Assembly (NCBI RefSeq): GCF_036884255.1
Contig: NZ_CP145605.1
Coordinates: 4,402,001-4,466,000, forward strand
Direction: 5' to 3'
Source: Paenibacillus tundrae
GTDB taxonomy: Bacteria > Bacillota > Bacilli > Paenibacillales > Paenibacillaceae
Length of the DNA: 64,000 nt
This document shows, piece by piece, positions 26,229 to 34,940 of the stretch; position 1 is the stretch's first letter, and every line of letters starts with the position of its first letter. Position numbers and translations under genes: made by a program. The notes beneath the pieces are model-generated. The model was not told the origin of the DNA. It saw nothing but the letters and a program-made list of their open reading frames with translations, and ran no database searches.

Positions 26229-27521
26229 CTATTTGGCAGGTGCTGTACGATATGGATTGCGTGACAATATAAAATGCACGATCGCAAGTCCAGCCATCAC
26301 AATCGCGCTACCGATAAATGGTGCTGGGTGGCTGATATGATCCCACAACAAGCCTGAGACGATCGGTCCAACCACCATGCCTGACCCTTGTAATGCAAGG
26401 AAAAAGCCCCAGATGGCACCTCGTTCTCCTTTGGGAATAAGTGTGGCTACAAATGCGTTCCACGCCGGCAAAATCATAGCGTAACTAACTCCAACGAGCA
26501 TTACAATTCCAAAGACCACCGGTATGGCGGTAATGGAAGCGAACGCGAACAAACTTGCGGATGCCATCAAAAAACCGATGTGCAAAAACACGGATGTTCC
26601 GAACCGATCCACCATTTTCCCTACGGGCAGCAATGCAATCACGGTAATGCCCCCACCCGCAATCAGTAACAGGCTGTAGAGATTGGGTGAGATATGCAGG
26701 TCGGTACGCGTATACAGTGTAATGACCGGACTGAGTAAGCCAATAACAAACGATTGCATAAACAATGCAGGGTATACGAGCGGGTTCACATTAAGTGTAC
26801 TTCGCACACGCTGTAACGTGCCTTGAATGCTTCTTTTGAGCTTAATAAACGGTGTAAGCAGGTTCGGCTTGGGTGGGTAATGTGCAGGATGGCTCATTGT
26901 CTCTCCATGAGCTTGCTCCCCTTCCACAACGACGCGTCCTGGCAAGATTAAGGCGACTAGAATGACCAGAATGGCACAGCCCATCAACACTAGAAAGACC
27001 ATACGATAATCATGATGAGTACGCTCTAGCAGCCAGTTCATGCCCACAGGTCCAAGTCCCGTCCCTCCAAGAGCCGCCATTTCAAGCGCACCCATTGCTG
27101 TGCCATTTTTGTTCTGTGGTCCTGACATCGCCGTCACACCTGTCATGGCGCAAGGCCAGAGCGGTGAAGTCCCTATTCCCAGAATGAGACAAGCCATGGC
27201 CAGTCCGAAGGCACTTTTGAAAAATATAATCATAATGACCGCAATCAACGTACAGATTAAAGCCGTCACCATCGTTGCACGAAACCCTATTCGTTCGGCT
27301 GCCCAGCCCGAGGGCGCACGGAATAGATTATCACCCAAATATTGAAGGGCAAATGCTACACCAATCACACCTGCTGACAACCCCAAAATGTTGTCCATAT
27401 ACACAGGTAATACTGCGACCAGTAAAGCACCTTTTATAATTTCGACTAAGAAAAGCGTCAGCCACATTGCGATAAAAAAAGGTGACCGCAAAATTTTGGC
27501 AGGTTTCGTGTTGGTTTGCAT
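26229..27521 (-). CDS. major facilitator superfamily transporter
   Basis: 430 residues with about 12 hydrophobic helices. The loop between helices 2 and 3, RAPSGWAAERIGFRATM, and its repeat in the second half, LLPVGKMVDRFGTSVFLHIG, are the MFS signature; the fold resembles proton-coupled drug/sugar-type exporters. A long charged central loop (about 200-250) divides the halves. Substrate cannot be told. ATG 27521 follows AAAGGAG at nine bases; the longer open frame to 27698 would overlap the speA promoter and is rejected. Divergent from speA. Confidence 0.85.
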   Translation of the reverse strand: MQTNTKPAKILRSPFFIAMWLTLFLVEIIKGALLVAVLPVYMDNILGLSAGVIGVAFALQYLGDNLFRAPSGWAAERIGFRATMVTALICTLIAVIMIIFFKSAFGLAMACLILGIGTSPLWPCAMTGVTAMSGPQNKNGTAMGALEMAALGGTGLGPVGMNWLLERTHHDYRMVFLVLMGCAILVILVALILPGRVVVEGEQAHGETMSHPAHYPPKPNLLTPFIKLKRSIQGTLQRVRSTLNVNPLVYPALFMQSFVIGLLSPVITLYTRTDLHISPNLYSLLLIAGGGITVIALLPVGKMVDRFGTSVFLHIGFLMASASLFAFASITAIPVVFGIVMLVGVSYAMILPAWNAFVATLIPKGERGAIWGFFLALQGSGMVVGPIVSGLLWDHISHPAPFIGSAIVMAGLAIVHFILSRNPYRTAPAK

Positions 27522-27627
27522 TCTTTTTTTCTCCTTTCGACGCTCCATTGCCCTTCCCCTAACCTTAGTGTAACCGCGGGGAAAGTGACCAAATCTCGGC
27601 AATTCAAAAATTTGTCGCTCATACCGC

Positions 27628-27655
27628 TTGCATTCGGTTCTTAATTTGCTATACT
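27628..27655 (+). promoter_or_regulatory. SigA-type promoter of speA
   Basis: TTGCAT at 27628-27633, 16 bases, TATACT at 27650-27655; about 30 bases before the speA start. Confidence 0.55.
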
Positions 27656-27688
27656 CATCTTTGTTTACCAATTTTATTAGGAAGGGTT

Positions 27689-29176
27689 GTGACAGCACTG
27701 ATGAATCACCACCGTACGCCGCTGTTTACCGCTTTAAAAAATCATGCGGCACTCAATCCGGTACAGTTTCATATTCCGGGACATAAAAAAGGATTGGGAG
27801 CGGATACCGAATTCCGTGAATTTATTGGCGATAATGCCTTCTCCATAGATTTGATCAACATCGCACCACTGGATGACCTGCATCAGCCGACAGGTGTCAT
27901 TCAGGAAGCTCAGATGCTGGCTGCCGATGCCTTCGGAGCAGATTATACTTATTTTAGTGTACAAGGTACCAGCAGTGCGATTATGACGATGATTCTATCG
28001 GTCTGCGGACCTGGCGACAAAATTATTGTGCCCCGTAATGTGCACAAATCGGTACTGTCTGCCATCATTTTCTCAGGTGCTAAACCTGTCTTCGTTTCTC
28101 CTGCACAAGATGTCAATCTTGGTATCGATCACGGAGTAACCATTCAATCTATACGTCGCGCTCTTGAGCGTCATCCGGATGCTAAGGCGTTACTTGTCAT
28201 TAATCCAACTTACTACGGCGTATGTACGGATCTGAAAGCAATTGTTGAGCTGGCTCACAGCTACCAGGTTCCTGTCCTTGTGGACGAGGCACACGGCGTA
28301 CTCATTCATTTCCATGAAGATCTTCCTCTGTCTGCTATGGCAGCAGGAGCCGACATGGCTGCAACTAGTGTCCATAAGCTCGGTGGCTCCATGACACAGA
28401 GTTCTATACTCAATCTGAATACGAAGAATGGATTCGTGAATCCCCAGCGTGTACAGACGATCCTGAGCCTGCTGACATCGACATCAACCTCATACATTTT
28501 GCTTGCCTCACTGGATACATCGAGACGCAATCTGGCTCTGCACGGTCATGAGATTGCACAGAAAGCGATCGACTTGGCAGAATTCGCGAGACGAACCATC
28601 AACGATATTGATGGATTGTATTGCTTCGGCAAGGAACTGCTCGGGACGGAAGCGACGTTTAATTATGACCCAACCAAAGTAACGATTCATGTTCGCCACT
28701 TGGGTATCACAGGCTATGAAACGGAAAATTGGCTACGTGAACACTACAACATTGAAGTCGAACTCAGTGATATGTACAATATTTTGTGCCTTGTGACGCC
28801 AGGTGATACAGACGACTCTGTAGGAATCTTACTGAATGCCTTGCAGGATCTGTCCAGAACGTATTATCAGGTTAACCCAGCTCACGAGCTCGTCGTTAAG
28901 GTTCCCGATATTCCGCAATTGATGCTCACGCCGCGTGATGCCTTCTACGGAGATACGGAAGTCATTCCTTTCAGAGAATCCGCAGGACGTATTATTTCGG
29001 AGTTCATCTATGTATACCCGCCAGGCATTCCAATTCTACTTCCAGGTGAGGTCATTACTCAAGAGAATATTGACTACATTATCGACCATGTTGAAGTTGG
29101 ATTGCCCGTTAAAGGCCCTGAAGACCGAAGCGTAACGAATGTAAAAGTAATCGTGGAAGCAGATGCGATTTTCTAG
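27689..29176 (+). CDS. speA: arginine decarboxylase (SpeA-type, fold-I PLP)
   Basis: 495 residues, very close in pattern to B. subtilis SpeA, which makes agmatine for polyamine synthesis. FHIPGHKKGLG at the N-terminus, SVQGTSSAIMTMILS (cofactor phosphate site), VLVDEAHGVLIHFH and the PLP lysine in ATSVHKLGGSMTQSS are intact; the C-terminal domain ends with PPGIPILLPGE. The GTG at 27689 sits close to GGAAGGG; the ATG at 27701 would align with the Bacillus start but is further from the site, so the first four residues are uncertain. No speE/speB follows. Confidence 0.9.
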   Translation: MTALMNHHRTPLFTALKNHAALNPVQFHIPGHKKGLGADTEFREFIGDNAFSIDLINIAPLDDLHQPTGVIQEAQMLAADAFGADYTYFSVQGTSSAIMTMILSVCGPGDKIIVPRNVHKSVLSAIIFSGAKPVFVSPAQDVNLGIDHGVTIQSIRRALERHPDAKALLVINPTYYGVCTDLKAIVELAHSYQVPVLVDEAHGVLIHFHEDLPLSAMAAGADMAATSVHKLGGSMTQSSILNLNTKNGFVNPQRVQTILSLLTSTSTSYILLASLDTSRRNLALHGHEIAQKAIDLAEFARRTINDIDGLYCFGKELLGTEATFNYDPTKVTIHVRHLGITGYETENWLREHYNIEVELSDMYNILCLVTPGDTDDSVGILLNALQDLSRTYYQVNPAHELVVKVPDIPQLMLTPRDAFYGDTEVIPFRESAGRIISEFIYVYPPGIPILLPGEVITQENIDYIIDHVEVGLPVKGPEDRSVTNVKVIVEADAIF

Positions 29177-29212
29177 AAGATCTTGCTGCAGTCATATATA
29201 AATGCATTAGAC

Positions 29213-29246
29213 CAAGAGCCAGGCTTTCCCGCCTGGTTCTTTTTTT
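29213..29246 (+). terminator. terminator of speA
   Basis: GAGCCAGGC TTTCCC GCCTGGTTC stem followed by seven T. Confidence 0.9.
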
Positions 29247-29265
29247 GTGCAAAAGAACAAAAAAC

Positions 29266-29295
29266 AAAAGACCCCTTGGTCTCAAGGAGTCTTGT
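29266..29295 (-). terminator. terminator of the DUF1292 gene
   Basis: Leftward: GACTCCTTGAGACCAAGGGGTC stem followed by TTTTGTTTTTTG. Confidence 0.75.
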
Positions 29296-29314
29296 TGTTA
29301 TTCCGAAAGAATGA

Positions 29315-29632
29315 CTATTCTTGGCTTGCAACGAGTTCGTTGTACGCCGCTTCAACACGGCCCCACTCGGCTTCGTCTTCAATATTGTAGAGCACCATTT
29401 CTTCGTCTTCTTCTTCCATACGCAGAATGATGCCGTCAGCTTCAGGATTATTACGTTCCAGCAGGAGCGCATAAACATGGTTCTCCACGTCAAACGTCTC
29501 CACCAAAACCATCTCCACGTCGTTTCCGTTCTCGTCTGTGAGTGTCAGAAGAACTTCTTCATGCTCGTGGTCGTGGTCATGGTCGTGACCGCATCCGCAG
29601 TCAGCGCCGTGTTCATGTGTGTGATCGCTCAT
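29315..29632 (-). CDS. DUF1292 (UPF0473) family protein with His-rich N-terminus
   Basis: 105 residues. The core, LTLTDENGNDVEMVLVETFD..YALLLERNNPEADGIILRMEEEDEE, is the acidic DUF1292 domain, of unknown function and widespread in Firmicutes. The first 25 residues are unusual: MSDHTHEHGADCGCGHDHDH, nine or more His plus a CGC pair, a likely metal-binding tail. ATG 29632 follows GCGAGG. Single gene. In other Firmicutes this family sits beside yrrK/yrzL; that context is missing here. Confidence 0.85.
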   Translation of the reverse strand: MSDHTHEHGADCGCGHDHDHDHEHEEVLLTLTDENGNDVEMVLVETFDVENHVYALLLERNNPEADGIILRMEEEDEEMVLYNIEDEAEWGRVEAAYNELVASQE

Positions 29633-29729
29633 TGAAATACCTCGCTTTGTAAATAGTAATAGTGTAACCCTGCATATCGTAACATGTTCATGAATCCAGG
29701 TCAATTTACCCAGCTAGGTTATTTTGGGT

Positions 29730-30284
29730 TCAATCGTTCAGAGCGGTAATGATTTTCTCAGCTACCAGAACGTAGTTACTGTTTGCATTTTCTTTAATAT
29801 GAAATCCGACTTGGTATTTACCAGCACGATTGAAATCATACGTAAAATCATAGGTGCGGAACCAGAAGTTGTCTTTCTGCGTTGTAAGCTCCTGTGACTG
29901 AATATCTTTCACTTGACCACTTGGATTCGTAATGGTTACTTTAACGGCAGCCACATCTGCTGTTAGACTGTCCACTTGAGAAAACACGTTGAATTTCAGT
30001 TTGCCTACGTTGACGTTACCAAACACAGTGTCTCCTTTGAACAGAAAAATATGTACATTCGGCTTGATCACCGTGACTCTCTTGTTGTTACTATCCCATC
30101 TGGCGATACCGCCAGCTTCTCTAACAGGTACATATGTCGTTCCATCAATTAAATAACCGCCATCAGCCGCTTCCTTGCCATTAATTAGAACTCGAATTTT
30201 CTCGTTCACTGAATCCGCAAATAATAAAGATCCGCCGAGCAAGGAAAAAACCGTGACACACAGCAAAACTCTCTTCCATTTCAT
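29730..30284 (-). CDS. secreted protein with copper-amine-oxidase N-terminal-like domain
   Basis: 184 residues with a Sec signal peptide (about 1-23, ending LLFADS). The segment IRVLINGKEAADGGYLIDGTTYVPVREA is the repeat found in copper-amine-oxidase-N domains, which in Paenibacillus decorate cell-wall proteins; the rest (about 90-184) is beta-rich and ends in a Fn3/Ig-like stretch. No catalytic residues visible. GGGAGGG is upstream of the ATG. Function unknown; a surface role is inferred. Confidence 0.75.
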   Translation of the reverse strand: MKWKRVLLCVTVFSLLGGSLLFADSVNEKIRVLINGKEAADGGYLIDGTTYVPVREAGGIARWDSNNKRVTVIKPNVHIFLFKGDTVFGNVNVGKLKFNVFSQVDSLTADVAAVKVTITNPSGQVKDIQSQELTTQKDNFWFRTYDFTYDFNRAGKYQVGFHIKENANSNYVLVAEKIITALND

Positions 30285-30409
30285 CCCGTCATATTCCCTC
30301 CCCGCTGCTAGGTGTTGTACATTTATACTCTAGATTCAGCCACAAAGTTGCGCTGTTTTTCATCATTTTTCATTTTTTATCCAGAATTTTTTCCACGCCT
30401 TGGAACGTC

Positions 30410-30445
30410 CAAAAAGAAGCACTTCCTAAAAGGAAATGCTTCTAT
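30410..30445 (-). terminator. terminator of the 66-residue Cys-rich protein gene
   Basis: AGAAGCACTTCC / GGAAATGCTTCT stem, leftward T run TTTTTGG. Confidence 0.75.
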
Positions 30446-30515
30446 AATAGGTTTCTTATGAATGCGCTATTATATGCAGCTGTTGCATATCGCTTGTTAT
30501 TTCCATCTATTGGGA

Positions 30516-30716
30516 TCAAGATGACGTATGACGGGTCAAGATGCAAGGTACACCTTTACCGATTGCTCCATCCACCCGCATTCTGGCTGCATAGTTCATG
30601 CCCCGGGTACAGGGCGTTTTACAGCGCTCACATACATCCGATGTAACCAATTTCATGGATACACGCACTTTGTCACTCTTTAATGCAGCCGTCTTTTTGC
30701 CTTTTGCTTTTGCCAT
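30516..30716 (-). CDS. small Lys-rich protein with two CxxC-like motifs
   Basis: 66 residues: a basic head MAKAKGKKTAALKSDKVRVS, then CERCKTPCTRG and a third cysteine near the end, suggesting a small zinc-binding or nucleic-acid-binding protein. No family name recognised. A GGGGAAT-type site precedes the ATG, and a terminator follows the stop, which supports a real gene. Lies between a secreted protein gene and the M1 peptidase gene, all on the minus strand. Confidence 0.6.
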   Translation of the reverse strand: MAKAKGKKTAALKSDKVRVSMKLVTSDVCERCKTPCTRGMNYAARMRVDGAIGKGVPCILTRHTSS

Positions 30717-30818
30717 CCTGGATTCCCCATTTCCCCAAGTGCTTACTGATGTAGTGCATCATATGGGGGTTCGCCCAGTTTGGTGCCAATCTTAGGTGAT
30801 TTATCAGAAATTTCAGGA

Positions 30819-33038
30819 TTATTCCTCGGAGAAGTAGTGAGCAATGGGATTTTCTATTTTTTCAACATCTATCTCTTGACCCTGCTCATTCAGCACATAG
30901 TACTGATAGTAGTCGTTAGTAAATCCAATGGTGTTCTGCATTTGTAATACATAAGCTTGGGCGGCCTTTTCGCTCTGATGATCCTCATTCCAGAAATAAT
31001 GCAGCATCAACCGATTCTGGTTATACGGATGTTTAATGATATATGCTCCTGAGGCATGAGGCTGTTCCATCATATATTTCCAAGCAAAACCAATCTGCTT
31101 CGCTCGATCCATAATACTGGGCTTCAATGCTTGCACGAATCCATTGTTCTTCGCGTTACCAAAGACAATCACGTTGCTCGTTGATATCTCACTCTTCATC
31201 TTTTGCTTCAATTCTCCGCGATCCTTGACCACTTCATATTTTACACCACTTGTATTGAAAAAAGCCGTTAATTGACTCATTATCGCCTCTTGCTGCTTAT
31301 CCGCTTGTTTACTTAGCTGATCACTGAGGACAATCGTTAGTGGCTCATCCTGAAGAACCTTGGCCATCAGGCGATTCATCACTTCTACAGGTAGATCGGG
31401 AACCAGATTTAAGGATGCTTGATATTGCAATTGAAAAACGTCATGAAAATAGGCGGTTCTCTCTTCAAGCGATAGCTGGAATTCAGGCTTCAACACAAAA
31501 TTAGGCTGTAATAAGGCGGTCTCCATCTCCTTGCGCTGTTCATGTCCTAACACATCTTCGATGGTCTGAAGTAGTCCATCAACCGTCGCATTCTGGTAGA
31601 CATACCGCTTGAAATAGGCTTGCATAAAAGCATCAAATTTCTCTTCGCCAACAGAGCGGTATAGCTGGTAGATGGCTTGTCGTCCTTTTTGATAGTACAA
31701 CAGTCCTGCCAGGTCTCCTGCCTCTTCATTCGTTGAAGCAACCGCTAAATCTACGGGTTCATTATCGAAACGTAAGGCGTTAAAGCCATTGAGCTTATCT
31801 CCCTGCTTCTCTTGAAAATATACCATGGAAAAGTCAGCAAATGCCTCATCTAAGAACGATTCGTTCTCTGAATCATTACCAATTAAGGCATGAAACCACT
31901 GATGCGCGATTTCGTGTATGAACGTGGTGTCTTTCTCTGGCAAAGAGTCCGTTGACAACTGTCCCATCTGAATTAGTCTTGAATACTCCACAGCTACATT
32001 CTCCACATACGATTCAACAATTCGGAACTCTGGATAAGGATACTGTCCATACTTCTTACCGAAGAACTCCATGGCTTTGAACGCCTGATTAATATATTGT
32101 TCAGCAATTTCTTTCTTACCTGGCTCGTTGTCCAAATAATAATATTCAACCGTCAGACCATTGCGGGTAATGCTAGCCACTGTGTAATTCGGGCTGGCAA
32201 ACAAAACGAATTCTCGCGTATTGTTCGCCTGAGCGGATATGATTTTTCGGCCTTGCTCTGCATCCTCCCTTGTTGTCATGACACCAGGCATCGCGACCTC
32301 ATAATCCTCCGGTACGCTCAGTTGCACGTCAAAATCGGATGAGGTATAATAATCGCTCTCGAAAGAGCGGCTATATGGCGTTGTATTCCATACTTGTTTA
32401 CCTTCATCGTAGACAGACATGACAGGGAACCAATGTGCTCCATTGATCATGTCCTTGTAATACGATATCCGTTGCAATCCATACGGTATCTTCAAGTGAA
32501 AATCAATTTGTAGGGATACGGATGCGCCTGGTTGAAGCGGACTTGGCAATTGCACAGTTAACGCTTGATTTTCATTTTTATAATCCAGAGCTTGACCTCC
32601 CGTCATTGTCACATGCTTGATGTCGATTCCCCCGAGAAAATCCTGTGGTGTTTTATCCGGATTATTCTGGCTGATCTGCTCATTAGACTGTGCAAACGTG
32701 TCTGCCTGCGTGGATGCTGAGCGATTCGCATCCGCATATGTATGAAGAACTAATTGCTCCAATGTATCCTTACTTGTGTTTAGATACGTAATTTGCTCAC
32801 TCCCCTCCAAGGTCATGTCCTTCTCGTTCAGTTTGGCTTGAATGTGGTATTGAATTGATGCCTGCTGCTTAACATTGTTTTGGATTTGCATTAACCCTGT
32901 GGTTGGATTCGTTGCAGTTACCGATTGTGCAATAGCATAATCCGTATTCACAAGTGGATAAGCTGCAAACATGAGGGCAAGTGCAGCCGTAATCCCTGTT
33001 TTGACAAACTTGGACTTGAATGGACTGGAATGTTTCAT
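30819..33038 (-). CDS. secreted M1-family zinc metallopeptidase
   Basis: 739 residues with a Sec signal peptide (about 1-38, AIAQ cleavage). Gluzincin motif HEIAHQWFH at 375-383 with the third zinc ligand E398 in FLDEAFADF; Glu376 is the catalytic base. The usual GAMEN aminopeptidase loop is replaced by VENVAVEYSRLIQMG, so substrate preference may differ from classical M1 aminopeptidases. The C-terminal 250 residues are the helical family domain. Probably acts outside the membrane on peptides. Weak SD (AGGAGAG) upstream. Confidence 0.9.
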   Translation of the reverse strand: MKHSSPFKSKFVKTGITAALALMFAAYPLVNTDYAIAQSVTATNPTTGLMQIQNNVKQQASIQYHIQAKLNEKDMTLEGSEQITYLNTSKDTLEQLVLHTYADANRSASTQADTFAQSNEQISQNNPDKTPQDFLGGIDIKHVTMTGGQALDYKNENQALTVQLPSPLQPGASVSLQIDFHLKIPYGLQRISYYKDMINGAHWFPVMSVYDEGKQVWNTTPYSRSFESDYYTSSDFDVQLSVPEDYEVAMPGVMTTREDAEQGRKIISAQANNTREFVLFASPNYTVASITRNGLTVEYYYLDNEPGKKEIAEQYINQAFKAMEFFGKKYGQYPYPEFRIVESYVENVAVEYSRLIQMGQLSTDSLPEKDTTFIHEIAHQWFHALIGNDSENESFLDEAFADFSMVYFQEKQGDKLNGFNALRFDNEPVDLAVASTNEEAGDLAGLLYYQKGRQAIYQLYRSVGEEKFDAFMQAYFKRYVYQNATVDGLLQTIEDVLGHEQRKEMETALLQPNFVLKPEFQLSLEERTAYFHDVFQLQYQASLNLVPDLPVEVMNRLMAKVLQDEPLTIVLSDQLSKQADKQQEAIMSQLTAFFNTSGVKYEVVKDRGELKQKMKSEISTSNVIVFGNAKNNGFVQALKPSIMDRAKQIGFAWKYMMEQPHASGAYIIKHPYNQNRLMLHYFWNEDHQSEKAAQAYVLQMQNTIGFTNDYYQYYVLNEQGQEIDVEKIENPIAHYFSEE

Positions 33039-33192
33039 ATGTTCTCTCCTCTACGTTATGTTGAATGTTGATTTAAGTTTAGAAGAAGAACCTTATGTTG
33101 AATTTGTGGTTTCTTTAATTTTGGTTTAAGAAAAGGAGTTGTTTCGTTTAAAAATAGAATTGAGCTTTAACGATACGAGGAATTGCTGATAT

Positions 33193-33834
33193 GATTCTGG
33201 TGCATGTACGAATGTTAATGAGGATAACGAAGAGTTAGTCCGCTCTGTTACAGATGTTCAGCAAGAAGTTATACAGCCAGAGAATCTAACGACTACGATC
33301 ACCGAGAACACCTCGAATACACCATCCGAGTTCGTAGCATTGGATCAGGGTAGTCTGTCTGTAAGAGATTTTGAATCAGCTTATGCCTTGTGTGTATCTG
33401 CCCTCACAGCGTATTACAAAGCCACTTGGAATGACTCGGAATTTGATGTGAACACTTATTTTGACAACGATAATTTAAAACAATATATGCAAGCGAAAAT
33501 CGATTCCCAGCATGAAATATTTCTCCAAAATGACCTTACGGATAATACAGTAACAGGTCTTAAAGCAGGTGTTGAGAAAGCAGAGTTTCATGATGAAGGT
33601 GACTTCTTCTATCTTAAAATAGACGCAGAGGTAATTAAGGATGTGGGAAGTTATGCTGAGCCTACTGAATTTCTCATTCAGAACTCACGTGGAAATTTAG
33701 TTATCGTGGATTGGTATACTAGCGGGAAAGATAGCTATGATTCTATGATCCGCGGGGAAGGCCAGATTATTGATAATCCTGAGATTTGGAAAGATCGTGA
33801 TTGGGTTAAGAGCTTGCAGCCGACTACGAACTAA
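33193..33834 (+). pseudogene. 5'-truncated lipoprotein-like gene
   Basis: The frame read from 33193 gives DSGACTNVNEDNEELVRS.., which looks like the lipobox end of a lipoprotein, but an in-frame TGA at 33187 cuts it off and no signal peptide exists upstream in any frame. The downstream 165 residues (TTG 33340 on) are a well-formed soluble domain with LQQ-type C-terminal WYTSGKDSYDSM.. and no stops. Either the true start is the TTG at 33340 (no good ribosome binding site) or the gene has lost its 5' end. Similar lipoproteins of unknown function occur in Paenibacillus; that is from memory. Confidence 0.5.
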
Positions 33835-33940
33835 ATTGTGAGGTTAAATGGATTAGAACAATGTCGTGTAATTAAAGCCCGATAACTTTTCCTAAATAGG
33901 GAATCGAAAATTTCCTCAAACCTTTTAATAGTTAAACGAT

Positions 33941-33980
33941 CAAAAAGCCCTTAATAGCCTGGATAGCCAAGGGCTTTTTT
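33941..33980 (+). terminator. terminator after the truncated lipoprotein gene
   Basis: AAAAAGCCCTT..AAGGGCTTTTTT stem-loop with T run. The bases from 33835 to 34114 hold nothing else I can support. Confidence 0.75.
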
Positions 33981-34114
33981 GATCTTTAGTGAAATCACGT
34001 AATTCGTTGATCGGAGCGTTGCCGAGGCTTGATTTCATCCAATTAAATTGCGAGTATTGTATTTTTTCCCTTTGATTGGACAGGGTTATTAGGGTTATTT
34101 CACCATGAGATTAA

Positions 34115-34141
34115 ATCAAAAAAACAGCCACAATAGGCTGT
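34115..34141 (-). terminator. terminator of the lone tRNA-Val gene
   Basis: Leftward ACAGCC TATTGT GGCTGT stem followed by TTTTTTTG, about 20 bases after the tRNA 3' end. Confidence 0.8.
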
Positions 34142-34159
34142 CAATTAATTTTCAATTTA

Positions 34160-34231
34160 TAGGACGAGTGGGGATCGAACCCACGACCCTTACCCTGTCA
34201 AGATAATGCTCTCCCGCTGAGCTATCGCCCT
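34160..34231 (-). tRNA. tRNA-Val (anticodon GAC), isolated gene
   Basis: 72-base cloverleaf: acceptor AGGGCGA/TCGTCCT (one G-U), D-arm GCTC..GAGC with loop AGCGGGA, anticodon stem TTATC/GGTAA with loop TTGACAG (anticodon GAC), variable GGGTC, T-arm GTGGG TTCGATC CCCAC, discriminator A, no CCA. Invariant bases G18 G19, U33, the T-loop and the G15-C48 pair are present, so it should fold. It stands alone, unlike the other tRNAs of the window, with a near-perfect promoter. U32-G38 across the anticodon loop and A1-U72 are unusual. Confidence 0.85.
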
Positions 34232-34242
34232 TCAATAATTGT

Positions 34243-34271
34243 ATTATATCCACTGATAAAAAATATTTCAA
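34243..34271 (-). promoter_or_regulatory. promoter of tRNA-Val
   Basis: TTGAAA at 34266-34271, spacer 17, TATAAT at 34243-34248 (minus strand), ending 12 bases upstream of the mature 5' end. Confidence 0.85.
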
Positions 34272-34274
34272 TAT

Positions 34275-34310
34275 GGCATTAACTCATTACTCCAGCTGAG
34301 CTAACTGATC
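34275..34310 (-). pseudogene. degenerate tRNA fragment (D-arm region)
   Basis: The minus strand contains TTAGCTCAGCTGGAGTAATG, which is the start of a tRNA (positions 8-25) with the D-loop partly kept but no matching acceptor, anticodon or T-arm. Probably the remnant of a second tRNA. Confidence 0.4.
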
Positions 34311-34447
34311 ATGTACATATATGTAAATCAAGTAACAGTATCATATCAAGTAACCGCGTACATTGTCAATTGTTTTGTGGTTAGATTACTACCATATTGG
34401 AGAACAATAAAGGAATGATTCCCAATTAAATAATGAGGTGATTCTCT

Positions 34448-34693
34448 ATGAAACACATACAATTGCGCAAAGTACGTTATGTGACTGCCAAACTAGTGGC
34501 TCTGCTCAGTGTCTCCCTAATCATTATTGTCTCTTCTGGCTGCAGCTTGGAACGGGATGAGCATACTGTACAATTTCAACAGTTACAGAGCCCAAGTGGG
34601 GCTGAAGCACTCCCGGTCTGGCTTGATGTATATTCCAAATCAATTATTAAGGACGTATATTCTCCACAGGGAAATAGTGAGGTTCTACCTTAA
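34448..34693 (+). CDS. small putative lipoprotein
   Basis: 81 residues with a basic start, a 15-residue hydrophobic core (LVALLSVSLIIIVSS) and a lipobox-type SSGC (Cys 32). The short mature part has no recognised motif. GAGGTGATTCTCT precedes the ATG. It follows the tRNA locus; neighbours are unrelated. Function unknown. Confidence 0.65.
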   Translation: MKHIQLRKVRYVTAKLVALLSVSLIIIVSSGCSLERDEHTVQFQQLQSPSGAEALPVWLDVYSKSIIKDVYSPQGNSEVLP

Positions 34694-34720
34694 GTTATAC
34701 TTTAATCGTATAGCTCACAG

Positions 34721-34837
34721 TTACTCATCTTCATCCCACTTCTTAGAATACGCCTTCTTGGTGACATAATATAATAAAGCAAACATACCGGCAGATAACA
34801 AGAGTGTTATGGTCATAACCCCTGCCATACCCATCAT
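34721..34837 (-). CDS. 38-residue membrane miniprotein
   Basis: A short gene with a strong ribosome binding site (GGAAAGGGGTGTTG) and a translation that begins MMGMAGVMTITLLLSAGMFA, one membrane segment, and ends in the charged tail KKAYSKKWDEDE. The charge pattern suggests a single-pass protein with the acidic/basic tail inside. No family recognised. Confidence 0.6.
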   Translation of the reverse strand: MMGMAGVMTITLLLSAGMFALLYYVTKKAYSKKWDEDE

Positions 34838-34940
34838 CAACACCCCTTTCCATTATGTTCCACTTTAACTATACAGGAATTGCATTTTTTTGTATAATGC
34901 ATTCTTACACGTCGCGCAAGAGCAGAAAGAAGGAATGGAA

